64,000 nt of DNA from Leucosporidium creatinivorum (Eukaryota > Basidiomycota > Microbotryomycetes > Leucosporidiales > Leucosporidiaceae). This document shows, in pieces, positions 35,601-46,520 of the stretch (the stretch's first letter is position 1; each line of letters opens with the position of its first letter). The notes beneath the pieces were generated by a model. That model saw nothing but the letters and a program-made list of their open reading frames with translations. It was not told the origin of the DNA and searched no databases. The DNA lies in NCBI GenBank assembly GCA_001600635.1, contig BCKL01000022.1, forward strand, positions 420,721 to 484,720, in the 5' to 3' direction. The position numbers and the translations under genes were made by a program.

Positions 35601-35750
35601 ACTTCTTCTCGACGTCTCGCCCTTCCTCTCGACGAAACGACTGACCTCGTTCGCTTCGCCAGGGAGTCGCTCTTCCCAGGACTTTCGACAGACTGGAGTT
35701 GGCTAGATCTTTCGCTAGAAGAGAGCCTGCGCGCTGCTGCACCTTTGTAA
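32628..35750 (+). CDS. Zn2Cys6 fungal-type transcription factor (left copy)
   Basis: Twelve exons (32628-32971, 33031-33095, 33156-33699, 33759-34054, 34199-34457, 34519-34643, 34710-34755, 34826-35030, 35102-35159, 35267-35445, 35506-35573, 35663-35750) encode 758 aa. The zinc cluster is at about residues 67-95: CERCRKLKARC then CARCARLSFDC, with nine residues between. A basic linker (QKRGRKA) follows. The middle region has fungal-specific regulator features (LDPHLHKVDYVRQTSPVLFTT, LLLQVYWKEPEDCSAWLRVG, FWLAAASLALTRAMLTA). Such proteins are nuclear activators or repressors, often of neighbouring catabolic genes; this one sits between a transporter and a tandem-barrel enzyme. Several single N bases fall in exons 1 and 3, so a few residues are undetermined. 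The right copy is 59924-63045. Confidence 0.9.
32759..33726. other. Scattered ambiguous bases in the left arm
   Basis: Isolated N bases occur at about 32759-32824 and 33532-33738 (and again near 34676, 35879, 35902 and 36540). Most have a counterpart N at the mirrored position of the right arm (about 61935-62100, 62906-62914, 59133), which suggests that reads from the two arms were not separated. Confidence 0.85.
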
Positions 35751-35887
35751 TTGTGCTGCTTAATGACTGCTTCGCTACATCTCCCTTTCGACGAGCACCC
35801 GAGCGAGCGCCAGGCTTCGGCGAAGACTTAGCGTTACACGTCGTCCACTACTCTTCCATCATTCGTCAGCCCTCCCAGNCGACCTTC

Positions 35888-36348
35888 TCACTTCTGCCTC
35901 CNCCACTCGGCCCAGAATGAATCATCTTGCCCTCCCACCCGACTTCTACACCGCTCGGCGACCCCCGCCTCCGAACTCGGGCTCGGCGGGGACGCTGCAC
36001 AATACGCCGTGTTGTCGAGCTGCTCTAGGATGGTAGATAGGGATACCTGGTGACTGTTGAAGGAGTCGAGGGCGGAGAAGACGTTGGCGGTGAGAGCGTC
36101 GGGGGACATGTCGAGCAGGCTCAGGCTCAGCTGTTCGGCGCCGAGATGGGCGAGGAAGAACAAGTCGAGTAAGCATGGGGCGGGCAAGACGAGGGGATAC
36201 AGTGAATAAGCTTTAACGCACCATATCCAGCTTGGCTTCTGATGTTGTTGACTAGCTCGGAAAGTGCGTTAATGCTGGAAGCGTCCTCGAAGCAGTGGGA
36301 AGGAACCCTCACCATGGCGCAAGTGGATGCACTGGCAGGAGATGACAT
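35888..36348 (-). CDS. Small protein of unknown function (left copy)
   Basis: Three exons (36313-36348, 36222-36251, 35888-36130) encode 102 aa. The model was chosen because all three junctions are phase 0: MSSPASASTCAM, then STTSEAKLDM, then LSLSLLDMSPDALTANVF. The donors are GTGAGG and GTGCGT; the first acceptor is TAG. The core has helices (DALTANVFSALDSFNSHQ, LSTILEQLDNTAY) and the tail is Ser/Arg-rich. I do not recognise a family. It converges on the Zn2Cys6 gene (137 bp between stop codons) and lies downstream of the tandem-barrel gene on the same strand. One N falls in the last exon. Its copy in the right arm is 59326-59786. Confidence 0.5.
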
Positions 36349-36756
36349 GGTAGCGTCGAGCAAGGATGTTTGTAGAAATGTGCTAGCTGGTAGAGAGGAG
36401 AGACGAGAGCGGAAGAGCCGGAAGAGCAAGAGAGAGGGCAACTCGGCGGAGCCGGTCAAGGTGAGACTTGGAGAGCCAGAGCGTCCCCCGGCGGCAGGCG
36501 AGCCTCAAAACTCCGTGTCAGCTTACGTGGGGAATGATGNNATCGTCTCCACAGGTGGTCCGGGCCGCCCTGCGCCACGGCGTTCCCAGCGGAGCATGCT
36601 TCGCCTCAGCCGAGCTTGCCTCGCGAGCAGTCTCCTTCTCTTTGCGCTCACGGGACGAGTCTGAACTATAGCGCGGATGTCAATGCTAGTTCTGATTCAT
36701 GCAGTGAGACTTTAGATGACTCCCAATGTACAAAAGCCTGGGAGCGTCTCATCGCC
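36349..36756. other. Spacer between the small gene and the tandem-barrel gene (left arm)
   Basis: These 408 bp hold the 5' flank of the 102-aa gene and the 3' flank of the tandem-barrel gene, both minus-strand. Two N bases lie at about 36540-36541. I see no gene. Confidence 0.5.
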
Positions 36757-39489
36757 TCACCAGAAAGGCTCGATGTCTGCGAGCGCCGAAGAGGGTCAGA
36801 AGGTGCTCATGACGGTCAACAACGGACATGGCTCACCTCGAGCCTCGGCCAAGCAAGCCTGCACTCCGTTGAACGAACGCCTGGCGTGAGTCGGCACCAC
36901 CGTCGGGCTGTTCTCGTGGATCGAGTCGTTGAAGATCTCGAGGGTGAAGGCGCCCTTGTAGCCCTGCAAGACAAAAAAGGTGAGTACGAGACTCGAGAGC
37001 CTAGCGAATGAAAACGTACAGTAGCGAGAATAGCGGCGAGGCAGTCAGCGACTGGCATGTAGCCACCCAGCGCCTCCTCATTGGGGAAGAGACGGTGCGA
37101 AGTCGACCACTGGCGATGAGGAGGCTCGTGGTCGGGCGTCCACTTCTCTGTCGCCTTGGTGGGAGGTTTGAGCGACTTGGGGTCGACGAGCTTGGCGTCG
37201 GCGACTTGAACGACGAAGATCTTGTCGCCGGGGATGAGCTCCACGAGCTTGGCGAGGCGCTGCCTAACGACCGAGATGGAATCCTCGAGAGTATCGTGGA
37301 TGCGGCCGTGGCCAGCGAGGTTGTAGGGGTTGGCGAACTCGACGGCGAGGAAGTTGAAGGTGTCGAAGACGAAGCCGAGATTGGGTCGATCAGCGAGACG
37401 AATGGCCTCCCAGGTCTTGTCGAACGTGTTGATGTGCGAACCCCAGGAGAGGTGCTCGTATCCGACCTTGAGCATGGGTCCTCCGTCCGCTCGCGAGTAC
37501 TCGGCGGCCAGGTCGGCGAAGAGGGCCAAGTCGGCAGCGATGACGTTCATGTCGTCCGTGTGGCTGTCAAAGTCGTACGAGCGATTGGTGGTGATGTAGG
37601 TGACGGTCGTGCGAAGTGCGCGCATGTAAGGGAAGTAGTCCTTGACGCGCTGGACGGCAGCATCTCGGTCGGCCTGCTTGACGAGACCTTCGACGTCAAT
37701 CAAAGGTTGGAAGCAGATGATCTCCATGCCGAGAGAAGCAACGAGATCTCCGATCTTCTTTGCCGCGTGTAGGTGGATGGGGTTGGGCTGTTGGCGAGAG
37801 AAGACGAGTACGGAGAATGGGCGAGGCGACGAAGGGGTGGAACAGAAGCGAGAGAAGCAAGTCAGCTTGCTGTCTCGGGCGTCTCCCGAGGAAGAGATCG
37901 CGGTGGTGAGTCGAGCGAGTGAAGAGACGACGCACCTCCCACAAGTTGGCCTTGTTGGCGCTGGGCTGGAGCGAGAGGTAGTGGAGGAAGTCGTCCTCGT
38001 AGAGGTCGATCGCCTGATGACCGACGGCAGCACATGCGTAGAGCTTATCTGTGGTATTCACCGGGTCAGCAAACAGAGAAAGAGGAGCATAACGGGCCAA
38101 GACGAGCGACGACGAACCCTCAAGAGAGAAGTGCTCGTAGGACCCGATATTGACGGTGCAGGTGCCGAGCTTGTTCTGGCCACGAGGAGTAGGAGGGTAG
38201 ACTGTGGAGCCAAGGGAACGGTCAGCCTCGATACCGAGCGCAGAGAGGATCGGGATGAAACGAACAAGGCGCCAGCTCTAGCTCTTTGGCGAGCCGAATC
38301 CAAGATCCGACGGCGCGATTCGTACGCTCGGCCAAGAGACTCTTCCTAGGATCGAAAGCATCGTCTTCGAACACCTCCATGACCGTGATGCCGCGGAAGC
38401 CGGTCGCGTAGATGGCCTCGGAGACTTGGGTGACGGGGAAGTAGCCCTCGCCGGGGAACGGACGTCCGTGCATGCTCCAGGCGAAGAGGGGATCGAGGTG
38501 AGGCTCCGTGAACTTGGACTTGGGGATGGGAGGGTCGAAGAAGGTGCCGTCCGAGATTTGGTAGACGAAGATGTCGTCGGCCGAGATCTTGCGAAGGCGC
38601 TGAGGTCGACAGGCGAGGTCAGCGTTCGGTCTAGCTTTCGGCAGAGAGTACAGAGATGTTCTCACGTCGAGAGAAGCCTGAAGAGCGGCCTGGCCTCCTT
38701 CCCTCAGACCATCGACGGTCTCGGGGCTGTGAGAAAGAAGCGAGACGATGTGGAAGGTGTCGAGGCAGAGGCCGATGTTGGAGCGCTCGACGCGGTGGAT
38801 GATGTCGAGAGCGGCCTCCCACGTCTTGATGTGCGTACTCCAGCCGAGCGGCTCGTAGGCAATCTGTTCGGCGAGCGAGAGACGGGATCAGCTTCGCCGA
38901 AGAGCAGGGCATTGGCGACGGCAGTGAGCACGCACCTTGACGGGAGGGGATACAGAAAGTCCTATATCGGCGACCTCCCTCAGATCAGCGACGATGAGGT
39001 CCACATCTCCCGAGGCGGCAGGGTCGAACGATGCGGGGATTTGGATCTGCTCGATGCCGAGAATACCACACAGCTCGACCCAGAACTTGAACTCGTTGAT
39101 CCTCTCGTCATGTCGAGCGCGGTCTTGCAGCCCTTCGTAGTTCTCGAAAGCATCGAGGACGACGAGCACGAGTCCCAACTCGCGAGCGCGCTGGTTCGTT
39201 TGACGAGCAGCTTCTCGGATGGCGTCCTGTTGATTACTGTAGCCTTGTAGAGTCTTGGCGTAGCTCTGTGCTCGAACACGACATGAGAAGACGATGAGCG
39301 ATGGAACGAGAACGAGACGGCGGAAGGGGAGAAGGAGCGAACTTCGAGACACTCGAATGCCACCTCAATGGTCCAGAGTCCCGCTCTGGCGCATTCGTCG
39401 AGAATCTCGAGAATAAAGTGTCCACCGGCGGAGCGTCCCACCGAGCGGGTGCAAATGCCGAAGGGGACTGCTTGAGGGAGAGGGGGCAT
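36757..39489 (-). CDS. Tandem 3-dehydroshikimate-dehydratase-like double TIM barrel (left copy)
   Basis: Nine exons (39343-39489, 38936-39265, 38666-38863, 38266-38599, 38118-38201, 37936-38048, 37020-37787, 36837-36963, 36757-36776) join in phase to 706 aa, about twice a normal fungal dehydroshikimate dehydratase. Barrel 1 (about 10-340): FGICTRSVGR, AYEPLGWSTHIKTWEA, GLCLDTFHIV, VYQISDG and TVMEVFEDD. Barrel 2 (about 350-700): LGTCTVNIGSY, AIDLYEDDFLHYL, GYEHLSWGSHINTFD, GFVFDTFNFLA, VVQVADA and TLEIFND. In each, the Glu, Asp, Gln and Glu of these motifs fit the metal ligands of the xylose-isomerase-like fold. The junction LAP/FYPPTPRGQNKLG uses a GTTCGT donor and a CAG acceptor with a GCTGAC branch; the second barrel has no ATG of its own. 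Expected role is lyase or isomerase chemistry on a hydroaromatic or inositol-like ketone. Confidence 0.82.
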
Positions 39490-39922
39490 GGTTCGGCGGA
39501 AGGGTTTCGAGGTGTAGGATGGCGCGAGGGGGAAGAGGAGCAGTACAGCGATACACCTCGTGGATGTGAGGAAGGCAAGAGCAGCGCTACACGCTTCAGA
39601 GAGCGGCTCCCTTTCTCGACCGGACCCGGAGGTCGACCAAGCTCGGCCGGCTCTTTCGAGCTTGCTAGATGCTTGCAGAGCGAGTGCCTTGCCGCTAGAG
39701 TGGAACATATGACTTCGGAGCGGCTGACGTACCCCGCCAGCGTCGAGGGAGATGCTACCCGCTTCTCAAGTATGAACTCGGCGCCTCGAGCACTTCTATC
39801 GGCGAGCTTTCACCTTGCGCTTGCTGGGGCTCTCTATCATGGACGACCGAGGATCACAGCGACTGAACACATCTCTTCTCACACTTCTCCGCCAAACGTA
39901 TCTACTGACAAGACCCTCGTCT
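39490..39922 (-). promoter_or_regulatory. Promoter of the left tandem-barrel gene / 3' flank of the GEA gene
   Basis: This is the 433 bp between the tandem-barrel start codon and the GEA stop codon, both on the minus strand. Only the first about 200 bp resemble the mirrored promoter at 55985-56184, and they do so imperfectly. The two tandem-barrel copies therefore have different upstream sequences. Confidence 0.5.
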
Positions 39923-42900
39923 CTAAGGCTGCTCGAGCCCAACGCCGACAACCTCTCGTGGGCTCTGCTGCTGTTCTTGCTGCTCGGAAGCTGACCCCGA
40001 CACCGAAGTAGGAGCTGTTGCCGATGATGGTGGTGGCACTACTGCTGCTGTTGATGAAGTGGTGGCCGATGCGAGAGGAGGAGTGGCGCTCTCGAAGGGC
40101 ACGGGGACGAGGACTTTGGGGGCGGGGAAGAGGTCGCCTGTAGAGGAATGGTGGATTCGAATTAGCTCCGGCGAAACTGGCGGTATCTACTGGAGCTGGA
40201 TCTCACCCTTGAGCTCGGGAAGGAAGGGCTGGATGCGCTCGAAGGTGGCATCCCAGAGGGGAGCATGCTCGGGAGTCCAGCGAGGGTCATGCGGTGGTCG
40301 AAGGAATCCTGCTTCGTTCATGACGAGCAGTACGTTCTTGAGTGATTCGGGGACGGCCTCGAACTGCGAAGGGAGCCTCATCAGCCGAAAGCTCGGGCGA
40401 GCAAAGAGTGAGCGACCAACTCACCATCTGATCCCGTCGACCGCTGTGCATGAACCGATCTTGGTAGCCCAGGATCCTGAGCCACAGCGCGGTCATCGTC
40501 TCGCGTCCTTGTCGCTCCGAAAGCTGGGTGAGGTAGGAGAGGAAGATCTTGCAGAGCTGTAGGAATCGCAAGATACGAGTCAGTGGCGAGCGTCTTCACC
40601 AAGCGTAAGTGAGCACTTACCAGAGCCGATGCCCTCAGCCTCGTCTCTCCCATGCCCTCGGGATCCCTCCTGAAGACTTGAGGCTTGAGCAGCTCCTCCA
40701 GCATAGGGAAGAAGACCTTCTCGAAGATGGTGGTGAAGTCGACGTTGGGGTTGTCCAGGATCTCCCGAGCGACGAGGGTGCGCTGCAGCGACGAGATGGC
40801 GATTTGTCGAAGCTCGCGCGAGGGGTTGAGGCAGAGCTGCGAGTAGGCCGAGAGGAGGGGGATCCAGGAAGCTTCCCAGGCTGTGTAAAATGGAAGAAGG
40901 GATGAGCAATTGAAGAGACGTGTCTCAAGTAGATCGACTCACCTCGAGTAGCCGACAAGGTAGACTCGGCGATGAGCTGAGGAAGGGCGTCCTGCGTGCT
41001 CTTGAGGATGTCGACAATCTGGCGACCGCGCTGCATAGCAGGATCGTCACTGGAGTGACAAAGGGTCAGTCCAGTCGATCAGTTGCTCGAATTTGGACTC
41101 ACGCTGCGTTGGAAACGTTTGGCGGGCCGACCGAGACGTTGGCGAAAGCGACGAGGACGTGGAGGAAGGGTGCGTAGTTGTTAGGACCGAGCTTGGCCTT
41201 GTCGTCCTTCTTGCCTGCTGCGAGTTGGCGCATGAGCTCAAAGGAGATCTTGGCCGCTTCCTCTTGCTGGATGGTCGCCGAGAAGAGCGCGAAAATGAGG
41301 TTCCACTCGGTGGTCGACCTGGTAGCGTAGTGGAGGTCAGCAACCGCTTCAAAAAAAAAACAGAAGATTGGAAAGGACCTACTCCACGCGGTCGGCGTTC
41401 TCGAGGAAGAGCTTCGAGAGGCCCGCCATGAGCGGTTCGGCGACCGAGCTCAGCACAGGAGGAGCGAGCGACCTAAGGATGTCGAGAGCGAGGAAGGTCG
41501 AGTCGCGCAGCTCGTCTTCCTTGATGACGACCGTGATCAGACGGAGGAGGGAAGCGACGACGCGCTCGTTGAAGAGGCTGCTGAAGCACGAAGCCGAGGC
41601 CAGGAGGCGCGAGAGGAAGTCGAAGGCGATGGGCCTGGGAGTAGCGTGCGAGGAGTCAGCACGTACGCTCGAACAGTAGTCAGATCCCTCGCGCTCACCA
41701 GAGATCCAGGACCGAGTCTTGACTCCTGGCGACGACGCTGGTGAGGATCTCGAGGAGGAGCACGGCCGACGGGTCATACGGCAGCTGCACCCTCGCCGCC
41801 GAGATGCTGATCTGTGGCGAGTTGGGGACGGAGCCTGATCCCGATCCCGTCTTGGTGCGTAGCTTGTCGACGGTCAAACGCTGGCAGAGGTCGACGAGGA
41901 CTTGAACAGGGGCGATGAGGGCTTCTCCCTTGAGTTCGCTGTAGAGGGCGCTAGAGTCAGCGAAAGGCGGAAAAGGGTAACATGATTAAACCGCACAGGA
42001 TCTGGGAGTAGAGCAACTCGATCCTGCACGAGGCAATGCAGTCGACCGCGCTCAAGGTCGTCTCGACATCGTCGTCCGTGTAGTCATTGCCGGCGATCTC
42101 TCCTCCGCCGTAAGGGCTGAGAAGGTACGATGACAGCGTCGAGAGAAGTCCTCCGTCTCCACGTCGGTCCTCGCGAGGTGTTGGCGCCGACTTGGGCTTG
42201 AGGGGGATGACCGACTGGCCCGAGAGGAAGTCCTCCATGGCGAGAAGGGAGGGAGGGAGCAGCGAGTGGACGAAGAGGGTCTGATAGATCTCAAAGATGT
42301 GGCTCCATCCCTCTCGGATCGAAGCGCCGTTGTTGTTGGCGATGGTGAAGAGGACGACGGCCGCGAGCTGAGCCTTGACGTTCATGCCGAAGCGGACGGC
42401 CATAGGGCTGACGGTGACCTTCTGTCCCATCTCGACATCGACGACGGGGAAGTTGCCCAGCTCTTGCGAGTCGCGACTGTTCGATGAAGCGCTCGTCAAG
42501 CCCGTCACCCGACTGAGCGAGAGGATGAGGTAGTCGAAGACCTCGGGCATGCCGAAGCGAGCGGCGAGGGCGGCGCAGTCGTTGAAGCCTCCGATGGCGC
42601 GCTGGACCATGTAGTCATCTTGGAAGTTGGCGAAGGCGTAGGAGAAGGCCGAGACGATGGGCTTCCATGCGACGGCGAACATGCCTCGGTCGAACTCGTT
42701 CGACTGGACCGAGACGAAGGGACCTGTAGCGCGGAGGACAGTGTCAGCGTCGATCGACATGGAAGATGAAAGCGCAGATAAGCTGACCGCTTTGCCGTGT
42801 GCGCCTCAGTAGCTCCTTCCATCCGTACTCGAAACCGACCTGGTTCTGGTGCTCCTCGGGCAGGACGATCTCCCGCTTCCTAATCGAGTCGAAGATCGAT

Positions 42901-45900
42901 TTCTGTATGGTCGCGAGCAGGTCAGCTCTATTGCTCGTCCCTCATCTCCGGTCTCTCAGCCGAACTCACGAGGTATTCGGGCGAGAAGTCCTTGCCATCG
43001 TTGACGCCGCGAAGGTTGCGCGAGTAGGCGTCGATGTCCATACGCTTGCGAACTTGAACGTTGTGCTGGTCGGTGTTGAGCATGATGACCGAGTAGGCGA
43101 GGACGTAGACGGCGTCTTGCGACTTGACCTCGGCTGAGGGCGGGTTAGAAAAGGGGAGCGAGGAACGGAGTCAGAGAGGAGTCGGAGTGGTATTTAATAC
43201 ACAGCAGACTTACCCGGGCTGGTCTCGAAGTAGACCTCGGCGAACGTCTCGGTGATGCGGTTGATCTGCTGCGACTCTCCGGGGAGACGGAACTGCTCCA
43301 GCAGCTCGCGCATGGCGTCGCAGATGATCTTCTGTTGAAGTTCAAGGCAGTGCGAGATAGGGTCAGCGAGGATTGCTCCAGCGACAGGAGAGGCGAGCGC
43401 CGAGCGCCGAGGGGGAAGGTTCAGAACTCACGCCATCAAACTCCATCAGCTTCATAAACGCCTTGAGCACTTCTAACTGGTCCGGCCGACTAATGTAGTC
43501 GCCCAACAGCTTCTTATCCAGCTTCGGCGTCGTCTTGAAGAACCTCGCCAAGCTCTCCTCGCGCGACATGGTCGGGTCGCTGTAGATGACCCCGTGCTCC
43601 TCGAGGAACTTGAGGCCGACTTTGGGCTTGAGGTTGAAGGACGCGGCGCCCTGGAGGAGGATCTGCTTCGAGGCTTTTTGGGCTGCGATGGAGGGTGCGG
43701 AGGGGGATTCCTGTGTGACGAGGGAATGTCAGCGGGTGAGTTCGAGCAGCGGTTGAGGATCGGGGAGCGTACGGGATCGGCAGCAATAGTCTGTGGAGAC
43801 GAGCGGGACATTAGCTCAGCTCGGCGCACATCAAAAGCAGGCCGGGACTCACCTCATCTAGCCTCGATGCCATGCGAGCGGTCAAATCGAGCAGAGCGTC
43901 GAGGCAGAGGAACTGCGAGTTGTCCTGGATGTACGAGACTCCATGCGGTCCTGGGAAGACGCCCTGAGATTGTGAGAAGGGTCAGCTCGGCGCTCGGTGA
44001 GGGCGGATAAAGCTCAAAAGGACTCACTCGACTAAGGAACTTGACCAATCGTTCAAACAGGTCCTCGCCCTCCACAGCACAATCATAGTTGACCCAATAC
44101 TCGAGCATCGTCCACTTGCCTCGCGCAAACTGACCCAGCACCTCAAGCATCAACTCCCTCGCCTCGGCGCTAGCAGTCCCTCCTCCACCTCCTCCACCGC
44201 CCCTCTCCCTCTCCCTCTCACGTTCCCGTTCCCTCTCCCTCTCCCTCTGCTCCCTCTGATGCTGCTCCCTCTCCCTCTGCTCCCGCTCCCTCCCATTCGC
44301 CGCCGCCACCACACCCTGACTCTGAGCGCCCTCCGCCGCCCACGTCGCTTTATCCAACTCCTCCTCCCTCTCTTCCTTGGTCAAGGCCTTCTCGCCGATG
44401 ATAGTAGCGGTGGAATGAGGGGAGAGGACGAGCTTGTCGAGGAGGAAGGAGAGGAAGAGCTCTTGTTGGAGTTTGAGGTGCGGGCGCATGGTGGAGAAGA
44501 TGTTGGAGATTACGCGGAGGGAAAGGGAGAGGAGCGAGAGGGTGTCGGAGCGGGCGAGCTGGTTGGTCGGAAGGTGGAGAGAGAGGGGACGGGGAGGCGA
44601 GACGGAGATCAGCTACAGCCGCCTGAACAGCCCATCTGAGTCTCCTGCAGACAAGGAACCCGTGCTCACCTGGAAAAGATGCTTGCACAAGCCATCAGCG
44701 ACCATTGACCTCAGCACCTTGAACCGCCCCAGACTCCGTCCGCCGACCTCGAACGCGATGTTCAGCAGCCCGAGCGCCATCAATCGCATGCTATCGGTGT
44801 GCTGTTGGTCGTGAGGGTTGAGGAGGGAAATGAGGACGCGGAGAAGCTCTTGAATGGACGGGAGGGAGAAGGGCGTTGGGGGAAGGTCGTCTGTTGCAGC
44901 GGAGGGTAAAGTGGAGTCAGCAGGGCACTCGAAGAGCAAGTGAAGAGCGCTTTCAACGCACCATCCTCCAATTCCCCCTCATCCAACGCCTCCTCATCGT
45001 GACCCACGCCCTCGCCCTCTCCAGCCGCCGGAACATGAGCACCCCTCGGATCAGGAGGCAGCATCCTAAGCCCTCCCTCCGCATCGGTAGGTGCCATCGA
45101 GTCGGTGAGAGAAACGGAGGAGGAGAGGGAGGGAATGGTGAGGGAAGAGGGATCCTCCTCGGCCGAGGCGGGGAGGACTCGGAGACGGGAGAAGACGGCG
45201 GCGACCATGGCTTGCATTGTGCGTTCGGCGGAGCGACGGAGCATTTCTGTTGGTTGGTGGATGGGTGGAGCGCGGAGACGTCGTTAGTGACCGCCGAGAC
45301 CGAGGGTAAGAGAACGCCGAGTGGGGCGACAACGGTTCGGCCGCGATTGAGATGCGAACGAGGGGAGAATGGAACATACCCGACAGCCTCATCTGGCAAC
45401 ACATGCTCAACCCCGTCTCCATCATCTCGCACACGCTCTCATCGCTCAGCACCCCACCCAACCTGCCCGTCAAACAGTTCCTCAAGACGTCCAAAATCTT
45501 CAGCAAGACGACCTCATCCGAGACTGAGTCGCTCGCTTCAAACTTGCAGTGCGTGGCGGCGGTGGAGAGTTGAGCCATGGCGATAGCGAGCGAGGGAGAG
45601 GAGGGGGAGAGGATCGAGTAGGTTAGGAAACGGTCGATGGAGGAGAGGGCTGAGGCGGTGATGGGTCCGGAGGTTTCGGGGGAGCGAACGACTTCGAGGA
45701 AGGGGTGCAGGAGGGTCAGGGCGTCGAGTGTTGAGATGTCTAGCAGCGCGGCGGTGAGGGTCGTCAGCGAGCGCCGGCTTTGATCTGAGAAGCGCGACTT
45801 CACCCTCGATCTCCCTCAACTCCATCTTGAGCTGTACGAACCCTCCCATCAACCCATGCGCTCCCTGCAACTGACCCCTCGAAGCGGCAGCAGCGTGCAG

Positions 45901-46226
45901 CTTAGCGTTGGACTCCCTGCGGCCGATCCCGTTTGGCCGGCTGCTGCTGCTTTGGCCGTAGTTCGAGTAGGAAGACGAGGAGGATGTAGCCCAGCGTTGG
46001 TTCTTGCGCATGGCCGAGGTGACAGAGAGGATCTCGGCATGGATCAAGTTGGCGGGCTGGAGACGAGCGAGCGACGCGGTTAGCTTGGGCGCTGAATAAG
46101 CTGTAGGGGATCAGCAGCCAAACGTACGGGTACTTCTACTTGAAATGAAGGCGAGTCCGTGCTGCTTGTTGGCTGTAGCAGAGGATCGTCGCCTGAAGAG
46201 AAGGCGAAGCTGGGCGTGGCAGCCAT
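39923..46226 (-). CDS. Sec7-domain ARF guanine-nucleotide exchange factor, GEA/GBF1 family
   Basis: Twenty-one exons from ATG 46226 to stop 39923 give 1623 aa with all phases consistent. The N-terminal dimerisation region has HAEILSVTSAMRKNQRW and, after splicing, LDALTLLHPFLEVVRSPET. The homology-upstream region includes MRPHLKLQQELFLSFLLDKL. A long Arg/Glu/Gln insertion precedes WTMLEYWVNYDCAVEGEDLF. The Sec7 domain is at about 635-830: LKFLEEHGVIYSD, LARFFKTTPKLDKKLLGDY, RLPGESQQINRITETFAE and VIMLNTDQHN. HDS-type helices follow (GRETMTALWLRILGYQDRF). GEA1/2 and GBF1 load ARF with GTP at the Golgi and drive COPI coat assembly. Exon 43773-43790 is an 18-nt microexon (TIAADP). The tail after FLPELKG is Ser/Gln/Pro-rich. 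It shares a divergent promoter with LSM1. Confidence 0.93.
44195..44295 (-). repeat. Arg/Glu-rich coding tandem repeat in the GEA gene
   Basis: Repeated CTCCCT/CTCGCT-like units (plus-strand view) encode a run of Arg-Glu and Arg-Glu-Gln dipeptides and tripeptides followed by poly-Gly, inserted between conserved blocks upstream of the Sec7 domain. Confidence 0.8.
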
Positions 46227-46520
46227 CGTGGCTGAGACGCGTAGGGCGTGTTCGACTAGGCGCTGAAGGGGCGAGAGCTGTAGTCTGGTCGGTGTCTGAA
46301 TCTGTAGCCTTGTAGATCGCTGCTGAAGCTGTAGCCGAGTAACGCCGAGACGAGAGAGCGTGGATTCGAGAGGAGATGGGAGGAGAGCAACCCTGGCAGC
46401 AGCTGGCAGGCTTGCCTTCCGACCTTATTCGCTGCTTCATTTCTGCACCTCAATCTTGGCCCGTTTCGACTCTCAGCCGCTACCGAATCAGCTACAGAAC
46501 CGTTCGTTAGGCTCCCTTCG
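46227..46520. promoter_or_regulatory. Divergent promoter between GEA gene and LSM1
   Basis: These 294 bp separate the outward-facing start codons of two housekeeping genes. No named element is evident. Confidence 0.5.

Larger units (their letters stand above)
31673..39690 (+). repeat. Large inverted duplication, left arm
   Basis: This segment is repeated in reverse at about 55985-64000. Paired positions sum to 95673 in the first 2.4 kb and to 95674 after about position 34200. Nearly identical sequence runs from 31673 to about 39330, apart from a diverged patch at 34055-34400. From about 39343 outward the match falls to roughly 92 percent in the first exon of the tandem-barrel gene and to perhaps 75 percent in its promoter, fading near 39690. 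Contents: MFS transporter 3' part, Zn2Cys6 regulator, 102-aa protein, tandem-barrel protein. Confidence 0.92.

Noticed and set aside
38058-38303. Separate gene ends and starts between the two TIM barrels
   Set aside because: The stop near 38222 (mirror of 57450) lies inside an intron with good donor, branch and acceptor; splicing restores one frame and the second barrel has no ATG.
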